Positions 25,601 to 37,599 of a stretch of 64,000 nucleotides of DNA are shown here, piece by piece. Under the pieces are notes generated by a model. It worked only from the letters and a program-made list of their open reading frames with translations. It made no database searches and was not told the DNA's origin. The DNA is taken from assembly GCF_907164915.1 (NCBI RefSeq), contig NC_061862.1:7985505-8049504 (forward strand). The letters run 5' to 3'. Within the stretch, counting starts at the first letter, position 1; the number at the start of each line of letters is the position of its first letter. The position numbers were made by a program, and so were the translations under genes. Origin of the DNA: Impatiens glandulifera. Its lineage: Eukaryota; Streptophyta; Magnoliopsida; Ericales; Balsaminaceae.

Positions 25601-28600
25601 TTGTTTTTTCCATTTTAAGATGGCTTACAACGCGTTATCGAGGATATACGTCTTACACCGCATCTTATTTTTCTTTCTTTTTTGTTTGGATGATTTAGAA
25701 TGCGCTATCAGTGATAAGTGTATTATATCACATCTTTTTTTATTTTATTTTTTTATTATTTTGGATGACTTATAATGCGTTACTGAGGATAAACATCTTA
25801 CATTGAATCATTTTTTTTGTGGGGGGGGGGGGGGGGGGGGTTAGACCTTTTATTCGTATTTCTGAAGATGGCCTCTAGTTTTAAAATAAGGATGATTATG
25901 ACTGGGCCTAGTGAATAGGTTGCCTACGTATCTTTTAGCAAAGAATTAGGTCATTGACGTAGTTCGTGGTTTTCATTTTTTCATTTGTTTTTTTATACTA
26001 TAGCGTATGAATTATGATGCTATTTATTAGAAAACTCATTAGCATGAGAATTCGAGTTTTATTACCGTTTATTTTTTGATAATTTATTTCTCTTTATTTT
26101 TTTGTTTTTTTCATTCATAATCATTTTTTAGTGCCTTTAGCATAAAACTATGATTTTATTCTTATTGATTTTGTTATCGTCATTTTCATTTTTATTTTTT
26201 TGTTGATGCAAATGTTTTTAATGCAAATGATTTTAATGCATGCATATGCAAATGCAATCTTACGAAGGGTAAATCATTTCCAAATTCTTCATTCATGACA
26301 TTTTCAAGCCTCCAAGTGTACCATCAATCAAGTATGTGAATGAATTATGTTCTTAAGTTGTCCGGGAGATCCTTTATTGTTTTCTATGATTTTACCGTGA
26401 ATGTTTGACTCGCTTAACTCAAGTGGACATTGAGATTGTTTTTCCATGAGAATCATTCTTGAGTCTATACTTTAGTCGTAGTTTTAGGACCTAGAGCCAT
26501 TGCTTATGATCAAGAGATCATGTCCTAATTTTGTGCTTAGGTTTTTCATGATGTACTTCATTGTTTTCTGTGATTTACCTTGAATCTTTCAATCACTAGC
26601 TTAAGCAAACATTGAGATTCTTTTCCACAAGAATGGTTCTGGAGTCTAAGATGTAGTTGTTGTCTTGGGACTTGGAGTCTCGAAGACCAATGAATGAGCA
26701 CACGTATTGTCGACTTTAGATTTATATCGGACATCGTCACTTGCTCGAGCCGCACCGAGATGTCGTACAAATAACTTGTTAAGGCCACGTTCTCTCGATT
26801 TTTATACCGAGTTAACATTTCTCGCATGCTTGCTTATCCGCAATGCATTACTCTATTTATATAATTGGTTGTTCTAGATACCCTTTTGTTCGAATAGAAT
26901 CAAATATTCTTCAAAAGGATTTAACGATGTCACTTCAAGTTTGTTGAGCGAACCGAATGTAAAAGAAATTTGAGGAGTGTTGTCCATTCTCGTCATTGTA
27001 TTTGATCTTCAATTAAGCTCTAAATATCTGAAGTTGTGGGTTATAATTAGGAGATCTTGTCATGAATTGAAGGTTGATGAATAGGTGGGACCACCCTGAA
27101 TCACATATTTTTCCTTAACATCTTCGCATACTTGAGTTGGTTTGAGATGTCATCGTTAATACATATGGTAGCATGTCAAAGCTCCATCAAACTATAATAG
27201 ACCTCCCATCAATGGAGTGCATCATCTCTCAATATTTACATAGCATTTTCACATGCTTGTATATCGACAATGCATTTCTCCATTGTCATATGGTTAGCTT
27301 TTCTAGTTACTCCTTTTGTTTGAATGAATTCAAAGATTTTTCAAAATGATAAAATGGGATTACGCCCATGATGTTGAGCACACCAATGTATAGGACTTTA
27401 AGGAAACAATTTACATTCTCATCCTTGCGTTTCTCATGATCGTTGTGTGGATATATAAACGTCTTGGTCTACATGACATGATCGTCCATGTCTCGAAGCA
27501 ATGAAAAATCAAAATGGCATAAACACCTCTTATGGAGTGATTACCCTTCAATGTCTATATGCAATGTCAATCTTATGTGCATGAAACCTAATCATCTATG
27601 CAACTTTTGTGATGCTTTCAATTAGTAGATCTCGATTTTAGTTCGTTTGAAAACATGTGAATATTAGAAAGATGGTTAAGAAGAGAAATCACATCAATCA
27701 TATGATGACATGTGTCATCATTTATGCATACCTAAGGGGAAGTAGGCACACATTTTCTAACTCGTTGTTTTTATTTAAAATTAAAGTGTTTAAAAGTGAG
27801 GGTTAGTAGTAATCAAAATAAATTATTACAATAATTCAACCCTCGTCCTCACCTTACAATGTACACAATATTTTGCAAAGTATAAGAAAGATTTTATGTT
27901 CAATGGAAAGAAAAAGAAAATCGAGTATTCTTCGAGCTTCTCTTTTCCTCGTTATTTGGTCTTTCATTTTCTTCGTTTGCTCTGGTATTTCTATTGTAGA
28001 AACATAGCCACAAAGGTCAAATCTCTTTCTTATCGAGATCATTGTCGTCTTCGTGTTGTTCCGCTCGGAAGAGTAAGAGGCATTGAACTTGTGTTTGATT
28101 ATGAATTTATGGCTAAGTAATCATCCCCAGAAGATGACATCTCGTCTATCTTGAACATTTCGTGGTTATCCAAATGGCTAAGGTTGTGGCGTAAACATAC
28201 CTATAAGACAAACATCAAAGAAAAGAAAACGTGATGTCGTTTTTTTAATGCCAAAATGTACTCGTAGACGCCTATCTAACTATATGCATACACATATTTA
28301 CATAAGTATAGTAGACGCATAAAGGCTTCTGGCGTGGCTTGACCATTCGGGAACAATGAACAACTAGGTCTTGGGAATTGTAATCGGGATTTTGTTTCTA
28401 TAGAGAAATCATAAGAGAGAGTCAACTCACCTCTGTCGGAGAGTATAAAAAATCACTGACAAGAGGAAGTGTCGTCTCAATTGAGAATTTCTCTTCATCC
28501 CCATGATGCATATCACTCGAAATGGACCTTATCGTTGGGAAGAATGATCGATCACGTGTACCTAGGTTCATCCTCTCGTATCATTCCTCAAATTTGGAAC

Positions 28601-29580
28601 ATATCATCATTCCTCATTGACTAATTTTGGCACATAATATTATAGGTGTACAGATGACGTCGCACAACGCACATCGTGTACTACCTCAAAACAAAGGGTG
28701 ACATGCCCAAGATTAGAACTAATGCAAATAGAAAGGCAAAGTTGGGTGTATACCATTCTTCGCCTTTATTTATTATTTTTGTCTTTTAAATTTTTTACTT
28801 TTTAGAATATTTTTTGAAGGTGTAAAATATTATTCTTAAGAATGACTAAAAGTTTATTTCAAGTTAAGCATCCAATATCCCAACAAAGTCACCATAAAAA
28901 CATTAACACCAAAAATCGACCATTCTTGAGAAGAGGTTTTCGTTGCTTGATAGTCGAGTGAGACAAGGAACCGAATCGATTTAGACTAGCTTTGACTTTT
29001 TAGAGTCGCCGCCCAATTTATTATTCGAGAAATTAGGAAAAAAAATAGTTTACGTGTTCAAACGCATTTTAGAGATTTTATATTTAGTTTGGTGCTTGGT
29101 TACACGTTAAAAAGGGCTCTCATGCTATGTATCAATGATACAGTATCATGTGACTATCACATGACAATCACTATTTTCAACTTTTGGCTATTTAAAATAA
29201 TATTATTCTACACCTTATTCATTTATTCAATCCTAGGACATGCGTCTAAAGGTAATTCAAGCCTAAACGTGTCTAGTTTTGTATCATTTTGTTCCTAAAG
29301 CACGCGTCTATGTCATGTGTCCTAAATCTAAAATGAAAAATACTAGTACCTAAAAACGAGTAACGAAGCTCGAGGAACAAATGTACCGATTGTCGTTATT
29401 TTGAATCTCGAAAGCCAAGACTAAGTGGAAAGGTAAAGAAAATTTCCAAATTCTCTTCCAATCCCAAAATCTCTCCTCCTTCTCCAACCTCATTTTCCCA
29501 GTCAACCCCTCACCTTCTTTGGGGACAGGGAAAATGAAATATTAATCAAAGAGAAAAGCAACTAAAATCATTGGTTTTGT
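25601..29580 (+). mobile_element. Probable remaining gypsy LTR/leader sequence, unresolved
   Basis: No intact gene. A block near 25,895-25,970 (GAATAGGTTGCCTACGTATC and GACGTAGTTCG) and one near 28,960-29,010 (TTAGAGTCGCCGCCC) are sequence types I associate with plant gypsy LTRs and leaders. Several short open frames (26,558-26,827 minus; 27,896-28,120 plus) have no recognised product. No primer-binding site or LTR end was found, so the boundary is open. Confidence 0.4.
25821..25840 (+). repeat. G20 homopolymer
   Basis: An uninterrupted run of 20 G follows TTTTTTTTGT. It is exceptional against the roughly 70% AT background. Confidence 0.9.
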
Positions 29581-30208
29581 TTAATAAGCTAAAATTTTAA
29601 TTATAAATAGGGTGAAAATGTGAGTTGTCTATAATAAAAAATAATATTTAATTTTAGTGAGATATGAATTGTTGAGGGATATTTATGAAAAATTGATTTT
29701 GAAAAATTTATATTATAAAAAATATCAAACGCTTACATATATATATATATACTAAACAAAAATTCAAATCAAAACTAGTTCTAACCGTCATCATTTAATG
29801 ATATGCAAGATTTTGCTAGTGATTTAAAAAATAATAATATAAAAAAATAAATTATTTATATCTATTATTATTATTTCTTATATTATCAAAATGTCCATAA
29901 TATAAATTTTATAATATATTATATATATAAGTAATTTGGAGGAGAAAATAAAAAAAAATAACGTAGCAAAATCTGATTGATTAAATAAAAATTCTAAAAT
30001 ATATGAAATACATGAGAGAAATTGAATAAAATAATTGAAAGAGATTAAATAAATGATTATAAAGAAATTAAATAAATGAATGAAAATGAATAAAAAAATA
30101 TTTTAAAATAATGAGCTAGAAAAATGTTGAGATTATTAACTTAAATAGTGAAGAATAAGGTAGAGAGAAAATTGAGTTTAAACGCACAATATGTTTAGTT
30201 ATAATTTT
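29581..30208. other. AT-rich intergenic stretch
   Basis: Nothing recognised apart from a short TA run near 29,740. Confidence 0.45.
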
Positions 30209-31810
30209 TTGAGTGGAAAATTACCGATATTATAGGTATATCGAAAATACTGCACCGATTTATATCGAAAATGTAAGGTATGATACCGTTACCAAATTTT
30301 TTGATAAAATAAAAGTATGAGATTTTTAAAATTTAGGTATATATGGATATATAGAAATACTTTGAAATAATATTTTTAAAATATATAATATTTAGAAGGA
30401 AATAAATAAATATAATATTAATTTAATTATAAAAATATTAAATTTAAAAATTAAATCAAAATATAATTATATTATATAATTATAGATATATAATTTTATT
30501 TCAAATATTATACTTATGTTTATTTTTGTTAACTCAAATTATTTTTAACTAAATTTAATTATTAACTTTTGCTAGTTTCTAAAAATGTTAAATTTTAAAA
30601 AGAGTATTTTATTTTATTTTATAATAAATAACTTTAGTTTTTAGTTTTGTGTAACATTGATTTTGGTATACCGAATTCAATATATACCGAAATCAATGTA
30701 AGGTAAATATAGGGGTAGGTCGGTACGATATACCTTAAATTTTATCCATATCTTATACCTTATTAAAAATTTCGGTATAGAAAAATTCATACATTACCTT
30801 ACCTTGTTTTCGGTATACCTTAATTTCGGTATGGTATCTGTATTATAAATTTCATACCTAAAAAATATAATAACTTAAACAAAAAAAATTAAAACCAATT
30901 TAATATAGTTACTACATAAATGTTACATAAAATTAAAAATTAAAGATATTTATCATAAAATAATATATATTTTTTTAAAATCTAACAATTTTAAAAACTA
31001 GCAAAAATTAAAAATTAAATTTAGTTACAAAATTAAATTATCAAGAATAAACATAAGTATATTATTTAAGTTAGACTAAAGTGTATACAAGAGATTGAGA
31101 TTCAGAACGGTCTTCAATTGCATTTGTATTTGCATTTGTATCTGTAATTTTTTTTTTTAAATTAATAATATAATTAATGTTATATAATAATTATAATAAT
31201 AATAATCATCATTATTTTTAATTTGTTCATTTTCATTTAACCGTTCAAATTCATCACCTATAAGATATTTTTCTAAGTTGAATTTATTTTTTTAGCCAAT
31301 CATTTATACACTCAAATTGCTCATAAAATAATCAACTATCCTTTTAGTCAAACTTAAAAGCATAATCCGATGAAGATTGTAAAAATATTCTTAACAATAA
31401 TTGAAAAGATTGGATACTTAGTTTCACTCATTTTTACCGTTCCAAGAGATTTAAAGTTTGATTAAATCTTTTTTCAATATTCTTGATAAAGTAAAAATAA
31501 CATATTACAGTCTAATTATATTTTGATTACATTTTTTAAAATTATGTTTCTATAATTAAATTAATATATAATTTATTTAATTTCTTATAAGTATAATATA
31601 TATATATATATATTAATTTATAAATATTATTTCGGTAAATCTAGACATAACAAAATTTTAAAAATCTCATACATTTAACGTCCAAATAATTTCGGTATCA
31701 GTATCATACCTTATCTTTTTCGGTATACCTTAAAAATTTATATTTTTCGATATATTGCGGTATGATATTTTCGATATACCTATAATATCGGTAATTTTCC
31801 CACTCCTAGG
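30209..31810. mobile_element. hAT-like non-autonomous element with long inverted arms
   Basis: The left end reads GAGTGGAAAATTACCGATAT. The reverse complement of the right end reads CCTAGGAGTGGGAAAATTAC, continuing CGATATTATAGGTATATCGA on both sides. The arms match for about 300 bp. A second inner inverted pair (about 30,440-30,640 against 30,930-31,070) and many GGTATACC-like motifs lie between. In the duplicated block on the right the same terminus reads TAGGGGTGAGAAAAATGAC (minus strand, ending at 46,370), a typical hAT MITE terminus. There is no transposase and no clear target duplication. Confidence 0.6.
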
Positions 31811-33498
31811 TAAATTTATGAATTTTTTATACTGAAGCTATCAATAAGGTACAATGTATGGATAAAAAAATTAAGTTATACCTTATTGACTCATCCCTAA
31901 TTATTAGGTCGCTAAACAACGAATTTAAACTCCAAGAAAACATGATATTAAATAATAATACTTTCATTAAAAACATCACTATTCATTAATCAAAATATTA
32001 AAATATCATTTATTTTAATTTATATTTTATTTTATCATTAAATGTTAATACTTTTTAAATCTTTTTATAAAATAAAAATTATCCCTCAACCTTGTTTGAA
32101 AATTTTTAAACAACTTGATTTTCTTAATAACCCAATAAGAACCTGGCCTTAAATTATTAAGTAAAATAATAAAATATTTTTTATTTTTAAATTAATAAAA
32201 TTATTTTATCATTTTATATTAACACTTTTTAAGCGTTTTTATTAAACAAATTTTATTTTTTCAAAATAAAATTAATTAAATAATTTATAAATTATTTAAA
32301 TAACTTGCCTTTATACCTTAATTTTATACTTTGTGTGATAAAACTTAAAATTAAGATACGAGTATGAGTATAATACTGATTTTTATGTATTCAATATTTG
32401 AAATGGTAGGATAATATTTAGGGTTTAGAGTTTAAGGTTTATAATAATATTTAAAATTAATATTAAAAAATAAATTAAAACTATTATACTCTTATATATT
32501 AATTATAATAATTAATAAATGAATTAATAACTGATCAATATATTAAGGTATATAATTAAATATATTAATTAAAATAAATGTTAATCTTTTTTAACATATA
32601 TATAATTAAATATATTAATTAAAATAAATGTTAATCTTTTTTAACATATATATACACAAGATGTATTTAAAATAAAATATTTCTCTTTGTTCTCTATTTT
32701 ATAATTAATTTAGATATATTATATTTTTATTTTATGATGTTTCAAATTAATTTAGTAAAAATAATTACATAAATTGTGATCAAAGAAAAGAAGAAAAAAA
32801 AGTCTGTTGTAATTCTAATGAGAAAAAAAATAAAAGTTCATATAACACAAACAACATCTTCATTAATGAAGATTGAGGTTACAAGTCCAATGCAGTTGTA
32901 AAATTTAACCATGATTTAAAAATATTTTATAAAATTGATTGAGTTAAGTATAAAGTTTAGATACAAAATATTTAAAAATATTTTTTTTCAAGTAAGGTGT
33001 AAATGTTGATGTAGAAAAAGAAACATTATAAAAAATAGATAATTAAAAATATATTCATAGATTTGTTAATTTTTATCGTTAAAACTCAATCTCAAATCAA
33101 ACCCTTAAAAATATACATTTTTATATTATTGACTTTAAGCATTTTTTACCTAAATATCTGAAAATAAAATTAGTTGTCTATCTAAAAAGAAAATTGAACC
33201 ACATAGCATGATTACTAAAAATGGATGCAAAAATTAAAAACCAAAATCTAAAAAACAAGTCACAGCACTGAAAAGAAGTCACAAAAAATGCTCATACATT
33301 ATCTTGTGTCACTACCGCATGAAAATTGAGAATTTATTTATAATATTTAATTAACTCTTCTAAACTATTATATTAAAATCAAATAGTATGCTTATTACTT
33401 TACAAAAAAAAGTTATATAGTTATTATTAACTAATTTATATAAAATAAATTTATTATCAAACTAATTTAAATAATATATATTTTAATTATTTATTAAG

Positions 33499-33529
<31 letters not shown>

Positions 33530-35213
33530 AAATAAAATCAGACTATTATCTTGTTATCATAATTATATTTATTTATTTATATATATATATATAATATTAT
33601 TAAGATATAATATTCATGATCAATTAACTTTGATCTGTCCCAATCCGGTCACCAATCTTTTGAATAGTAAAATAAAAACTAAAAAAAACTTTGGAAAAGT
33701 GAAAGAATATGAAAGAATAAGTTTTGAAATACGTGATTAACACATTTCTTTAAAGCATTTATATTAATTTTTTCTTGTGTTATAATTTATCGTAAAATTT
33801 TACATAGTTAATATTGATTCAACACTACAATCATTATTTCACAAATTGACAAATTATCAGAAAAGAAGAATGATATAGTTGATACTTTACATTAATATCT
33901 GAAAATAAAATTAACAATGAATCATGAATTTAACATTTGACCTTAATCATCTTTTTTTCTTTACATTTATTATTCATTAAAAAAATGTTACATGATTTTT
34001 AAATTGTTAATAAATTAATAGTAATAAATTTGTTAATGTATCTTTAAGAGTTAATTATATAACTAATAAATTTAAATTATTTTTAATTTATAAATTTATA
34101 TCAAATTTTACCATTTAATTCAAGTTTAAATTTCATTTGTTTTTTTTATTCAAATTATTATTTCCATTTATGAATTATTATATCAAATTTTATCATTTAA
34201 TTCACATTTAAATTTTATTTGTTTAATTTTAAATTTTACATTTCACTGTATACTCGCACGTTTGAACGCTCGGCCCGTTTTTGGAGCCCTACTTCAAAGT
34301 GATCGATTGTGAGTTCAACAGATTGTCACACTTTTAAAGTCTCCCTTAACACAAGTTATATAGTTGATGCAATTCACCATCTTCAAGTCTTACAACACCT
34401 CTATATGATGTCGAGATTTTTGAATGTTTTAATTTTCAAATGTTCTTTTATTAATATTTTTAAAATCTTCTTGGAAGGTATATTCTGTAATATAAATTTT
34501 GTAATTTAAAAGTTAAATACTAAGTTGAAGTGATATTTGATTAATTTATAAAATTATACTATTTTATTATTATTTATATAATTAAAAAACTCTATTTAAA
34601 ATAAATAAAATAAATCACGAGACTTGTTTATTAGGGTGCACGTGTACGGAAGGCCCAAGTAGTTGATAGAGTCCGCCAAACAATCATATGCCAAACAAGG
34701 CATATGATGGTTCATGTGACACGAGAGGTTCTATATATAAGGCGGCAATTCCTATTCCGCGTTTATGAGTTTTTCTCCGTCGTCTCTTCTTTCTCTCTTT
34801 CGTTAAACACGAGGTTGGCAAAACCCTAACCCAAGGTTTTTCCATGCGCCTCTTCTTTACATTTTCATCTCCATTGTTTTAATACATTCATATAACAGCT
34901 CTTCTTACTTGATTGATCCGACTGTTCTATCTTCTAAGATCAGTCCTTTTTAGATCTTGCATGTATGTATAGATTTATCTGATGCTGTTTATTTGATCAG
35001 TGGTAGATGTTAGTCATTACCCTGTTTTCTGTTTATGATGTTTTTTCAACTTGATCTTAAGGATATAGAAGATTGTGGTGTAGGGTTTGCTTTGAAATCT
35101 ATTATAATGTTCTCCTCTCTTTGTACAGTAATGGCTTCAAAGAGAATTCTGAAAGAGTTGAAGGACCTGCAAAAGGACCCACCTACTTCATGTAGTGCTG
35201 GTTTGTACATTCT
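31492..35213 (+). repeat. Segmental duplication block A (UBC promoter segment)
   Basis: It aligns in direct orientation with about 46,074-51,510. The right part of the hAT-like element, the AT-rich upstream DNA and the UBC promoter, leader and first coding exon match in order. Non-coding identity is clearly lower than in the B3 duplication, with many small indels, so this event is older. Block A carries a tandem duplication of about 52 bp at 32,550-32,652. Homology ends in UBC intron 1 at 35,213, where the copia LTR begins. Confidence 0.88.
34639..35213 (+). pseudogene. Truncated UBC gene: promoter, leader and exon 1 only
   Basis: A G-box (CACGTG, 34,639-34,644), a GGCCCA element (34,652-34,657), a TATA box (CTATATATAA, 34,731-34,740), the leader with AAACCCTAA, and coding exon 1 (ATG at 35,131 to 35,200, encoding MASKRILKELKDLQKDPPTS and CSA) are intact and nearly identical to the functional copy at 50,951-51,497. 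Intron 1 begins at 35,201 and runs into the copia LTR after 10-13 bases. Exons 2-4 are absent, so no E2 enzyme can be made. The promoter looks undamaged and might still transcribe the retroelement. Confidence 0.88.
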
Positions 35214-36330
35214 AATGGTTATTGGATAATTAGACGCATAGTCTAATTAGTGAAAGTTAGACGTGAGTCTAACTCCTTCAGACAAGTCTGAGGTAGAACC
35301 GGAATTAGACGTGCAGTCTAATGGTTATTGTAATTAGATGTGTAGTCTAATTCTATTAGACCAGGCGGTCTATTAGACTCGGTTACTAGAAGGAGATGTT
35401 TAATTTCATTAGACTGATTTTCACAATCTGTCTAACTGAAATACGCCTAATGCTCAGTTTAAGTAGTATGCTTGAAACTAGCATTTCACCTACCCACGTG
35501 CTATAGCTGTACCCTACTCCTGTTCCACTTTCTAGTGAAGATCAGTACAACAACTACATGCAACCAACCAAGGAATGTCACGTAAGAGAATTTTCCTCAC
35601 ATTACTTGTTTTGCAGGTACATCCCTGATGGAATATTCGGCGCACTACCAGTGGTGTACGGCCACGATCCTTGTGCTCAGAACCTGCTGTGTACAATGGA
35701 GGCTTTCTAATGGAAGAGTGCCACGTTTCATTCTAAAAGATTCGACCGTTAGTTACTTCTTAGTATTTATCAAATCTCAAGGACAACGGACAATCGGCCT
35801 TACGAATTTTTCTGAATACAATGAACAAGCAATCTGATTTTGTAGAGAGAAACTACTCAATCATCTTGATTACTGAATTCATACTATGAAGTTGCTTTCT
35901 GATTGTACTGTGTGTGAATCAAGAGAGAGCTAGAATCAAAACACCTTTAGTTGAGTGATATTCTTCATCTTGTAATTGAACAGAAAGTGTTTTGTTCAAT
36001 AGTGAGGTAAGTGTGTGTAAACTGTATTTGATTTGAATTATATTATAGTGAATTCTTCCGGTGGTTGGAAGAAGGGGTGATGTAGGAGAGTTTCTCCGAA
36101 TATCCATAAACAAACTGATGTATTCTTCATTTCTGTAATCTTTTCATATTTCATCTTGTGCTTCAAACCCAAGTAAACAATTCCGCCTTGAATCTGTTTC
36201 AAGTGTTTACAAGAGTTTGCGTAGAATATAAAGCGAATTAAATCCCTAACAGGATTTTTTTCAAACCGTTTTTCATAAGCCTTCATCCTTAGACAGACCC
36301 CCGCCTCTATCGATAAAGCCGATCCTATCA
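35211..36330 (+). repeat. Copia 5' LTR, 5'-truncated
   Basis: About 1,120 bp matching 43,236-44,383. The first roughly 648 bp of the LTR, seen at 42,588-43,235 in the 3' copy, are missing. Only five of the TTAGAC palindromes remain. The junction with UBC intron 1 shows a 3-bp overlap (TCT). Confidence 0.88.
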
Positions 36331-36332
36331 AT

Positions 36333-36344
36333 TGGTATTAGAGC
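36333..36344 (+). other. Primer-binding site (initiator tRNA-Met type)
   Basis: TGGTATTAGAGC lies 2 nt after the 5' LTR end. It differs by one base from TGGTATCAGAGC, the usual plant copia site complementary to the 3' end of initiator tRNA-Met. Confidence 0.85.
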
Positions 36345-36379
36345 AAGGTTTCTATTCTCAAGCATCAAGAATCTGAAGC

Positions 36380-37331
36380 ATGTCTATCATCAATGAAATC
36401 CCTATTCTGTCAATGGACAACTGCAAATATTGGATGATAGGATGCAAGCTCACTTGGTTGCTCTTGACTGTGATATGTGGAGTGTCATTACTGATGGCCC
36501 CATAAAGATTTCAAAGCCAAGAAGTGAGTGGACTACTGAAGACAAGATGACCAACAACCTGGATAATGTGGCAAGGAATATTCTGTACCAGTCGATCAAC
36601 ATGAACATATTCTATGAAATCAAGTTTTGTTCCTCTGCTAAAGAAATATGGGACAAGCTCAATCGGATCTACGGTACAAATACTCAAGCTAAGAAGAACC
36701 AGAAAGCATTCATATGCAATGAGAATAAATTCAGATGGGCTGACAGTGATTCAGAGGAGTCTCTTGCTGAAAAAGAGAACGAACTTGTAACTTGTCTGAT
36801 GGAAGATGGCCAATCTAAGGTAAATGATATCTCTGCACCAGAATTTACAAACGAGGAGTTAACTAATGCACTCAATGAAATGACCATTGAGTACAAGAAG
36901 TTAACTGACTCCTTTTTTGAAATGAAAGTCAAATATGAATCAACTGTTCTTTCCTCCAACAAAGGATCTGAATCAAACGTTTTTAATGAAAATTTAACAG
37001 AGATCTCATCTGAGAATGAGATGCTCAAGGAACAAATTCAGACTCTCTTATTTGAAAATAAGAGATTAAACTATGTAGTCAGTGCATGGACAAGGTCTGG
37101 AGACGCTGTCAAATATCAGATCAGCATGCTGAAACCTGTTGGATCTAGATCCGGATTGGGATTTGATAGCAATGACCCTAACCTGTCATGCAAAAAGTCA
37201 AATCCTCCAACTGACAAGTTTAAGCCTATAAACTTTGTCAAAGGAAGTATGAGTGACATTGAATCTGATCCTATTCATGAAGAAGTTGCTTTAAAAAATG
37301 AAATAGTTTATGTCCCGCCTACTGTTAGCTG
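36380..37331 (+). pseudogene. Copia gag, frameshifted and internally deleted
   Basis: Translation would start at 36,380 (MSIINEIPILSMDNCKYW). A frame change at about 36,434-36,440 moves the gag match into the frame continuing DDRMQAHLVALDCDMW. The N-terminal UBN2-like part is recognisable (SAKEIWDKLNRIYGTNTQ near 36,640). At about 36,690 the sequence jumps to NENKFRWADSDSEES, which in relatives lies after the zinc knuckle. So most of the capsid-like region and the CCHC nucleic-acid-binding motif are missing. The rest is a Lys/Glu-rich coiled-coil-like tail up to the stop at 37,330-37,332. Confidence 0.75.
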
Positions 37332-37599
37332 ACTTAAGAATAAGCTAGAAGCAGTTAACAAGTCTGGCAATCTAAAACCTGACTCTAAGTCAAGGAATTT
37401 TAAAAGAAAATCTTCTTCAAAAGTTAAGAGATCAGTGGCTAGCAGAAAGTTGTCTGCTAAGTCAAAAACATACGCATTAATCACGACCAAAATGAGAAAT
37501 CCATCAAAATAACTCAAATATGGATTCCTAAGGGACTGATTGACCGAGGACCCAATTGAAGGTGGGTACTAAAAGATTGTAAATATTTATTTATGTAGG

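Noticed and set aside
26558..26827. 89-residue minus-strand frame
   Set aside because: It lies in LTR-derived sequence, has no recognised family, and its start context and neighbours give no support.
35628..35837. Small conserved gene in the copia LTR (also at 43,680)
   Set aside because: It occurs in both LTRs because they are copies; the sequence resembles no protein and the frame is short.
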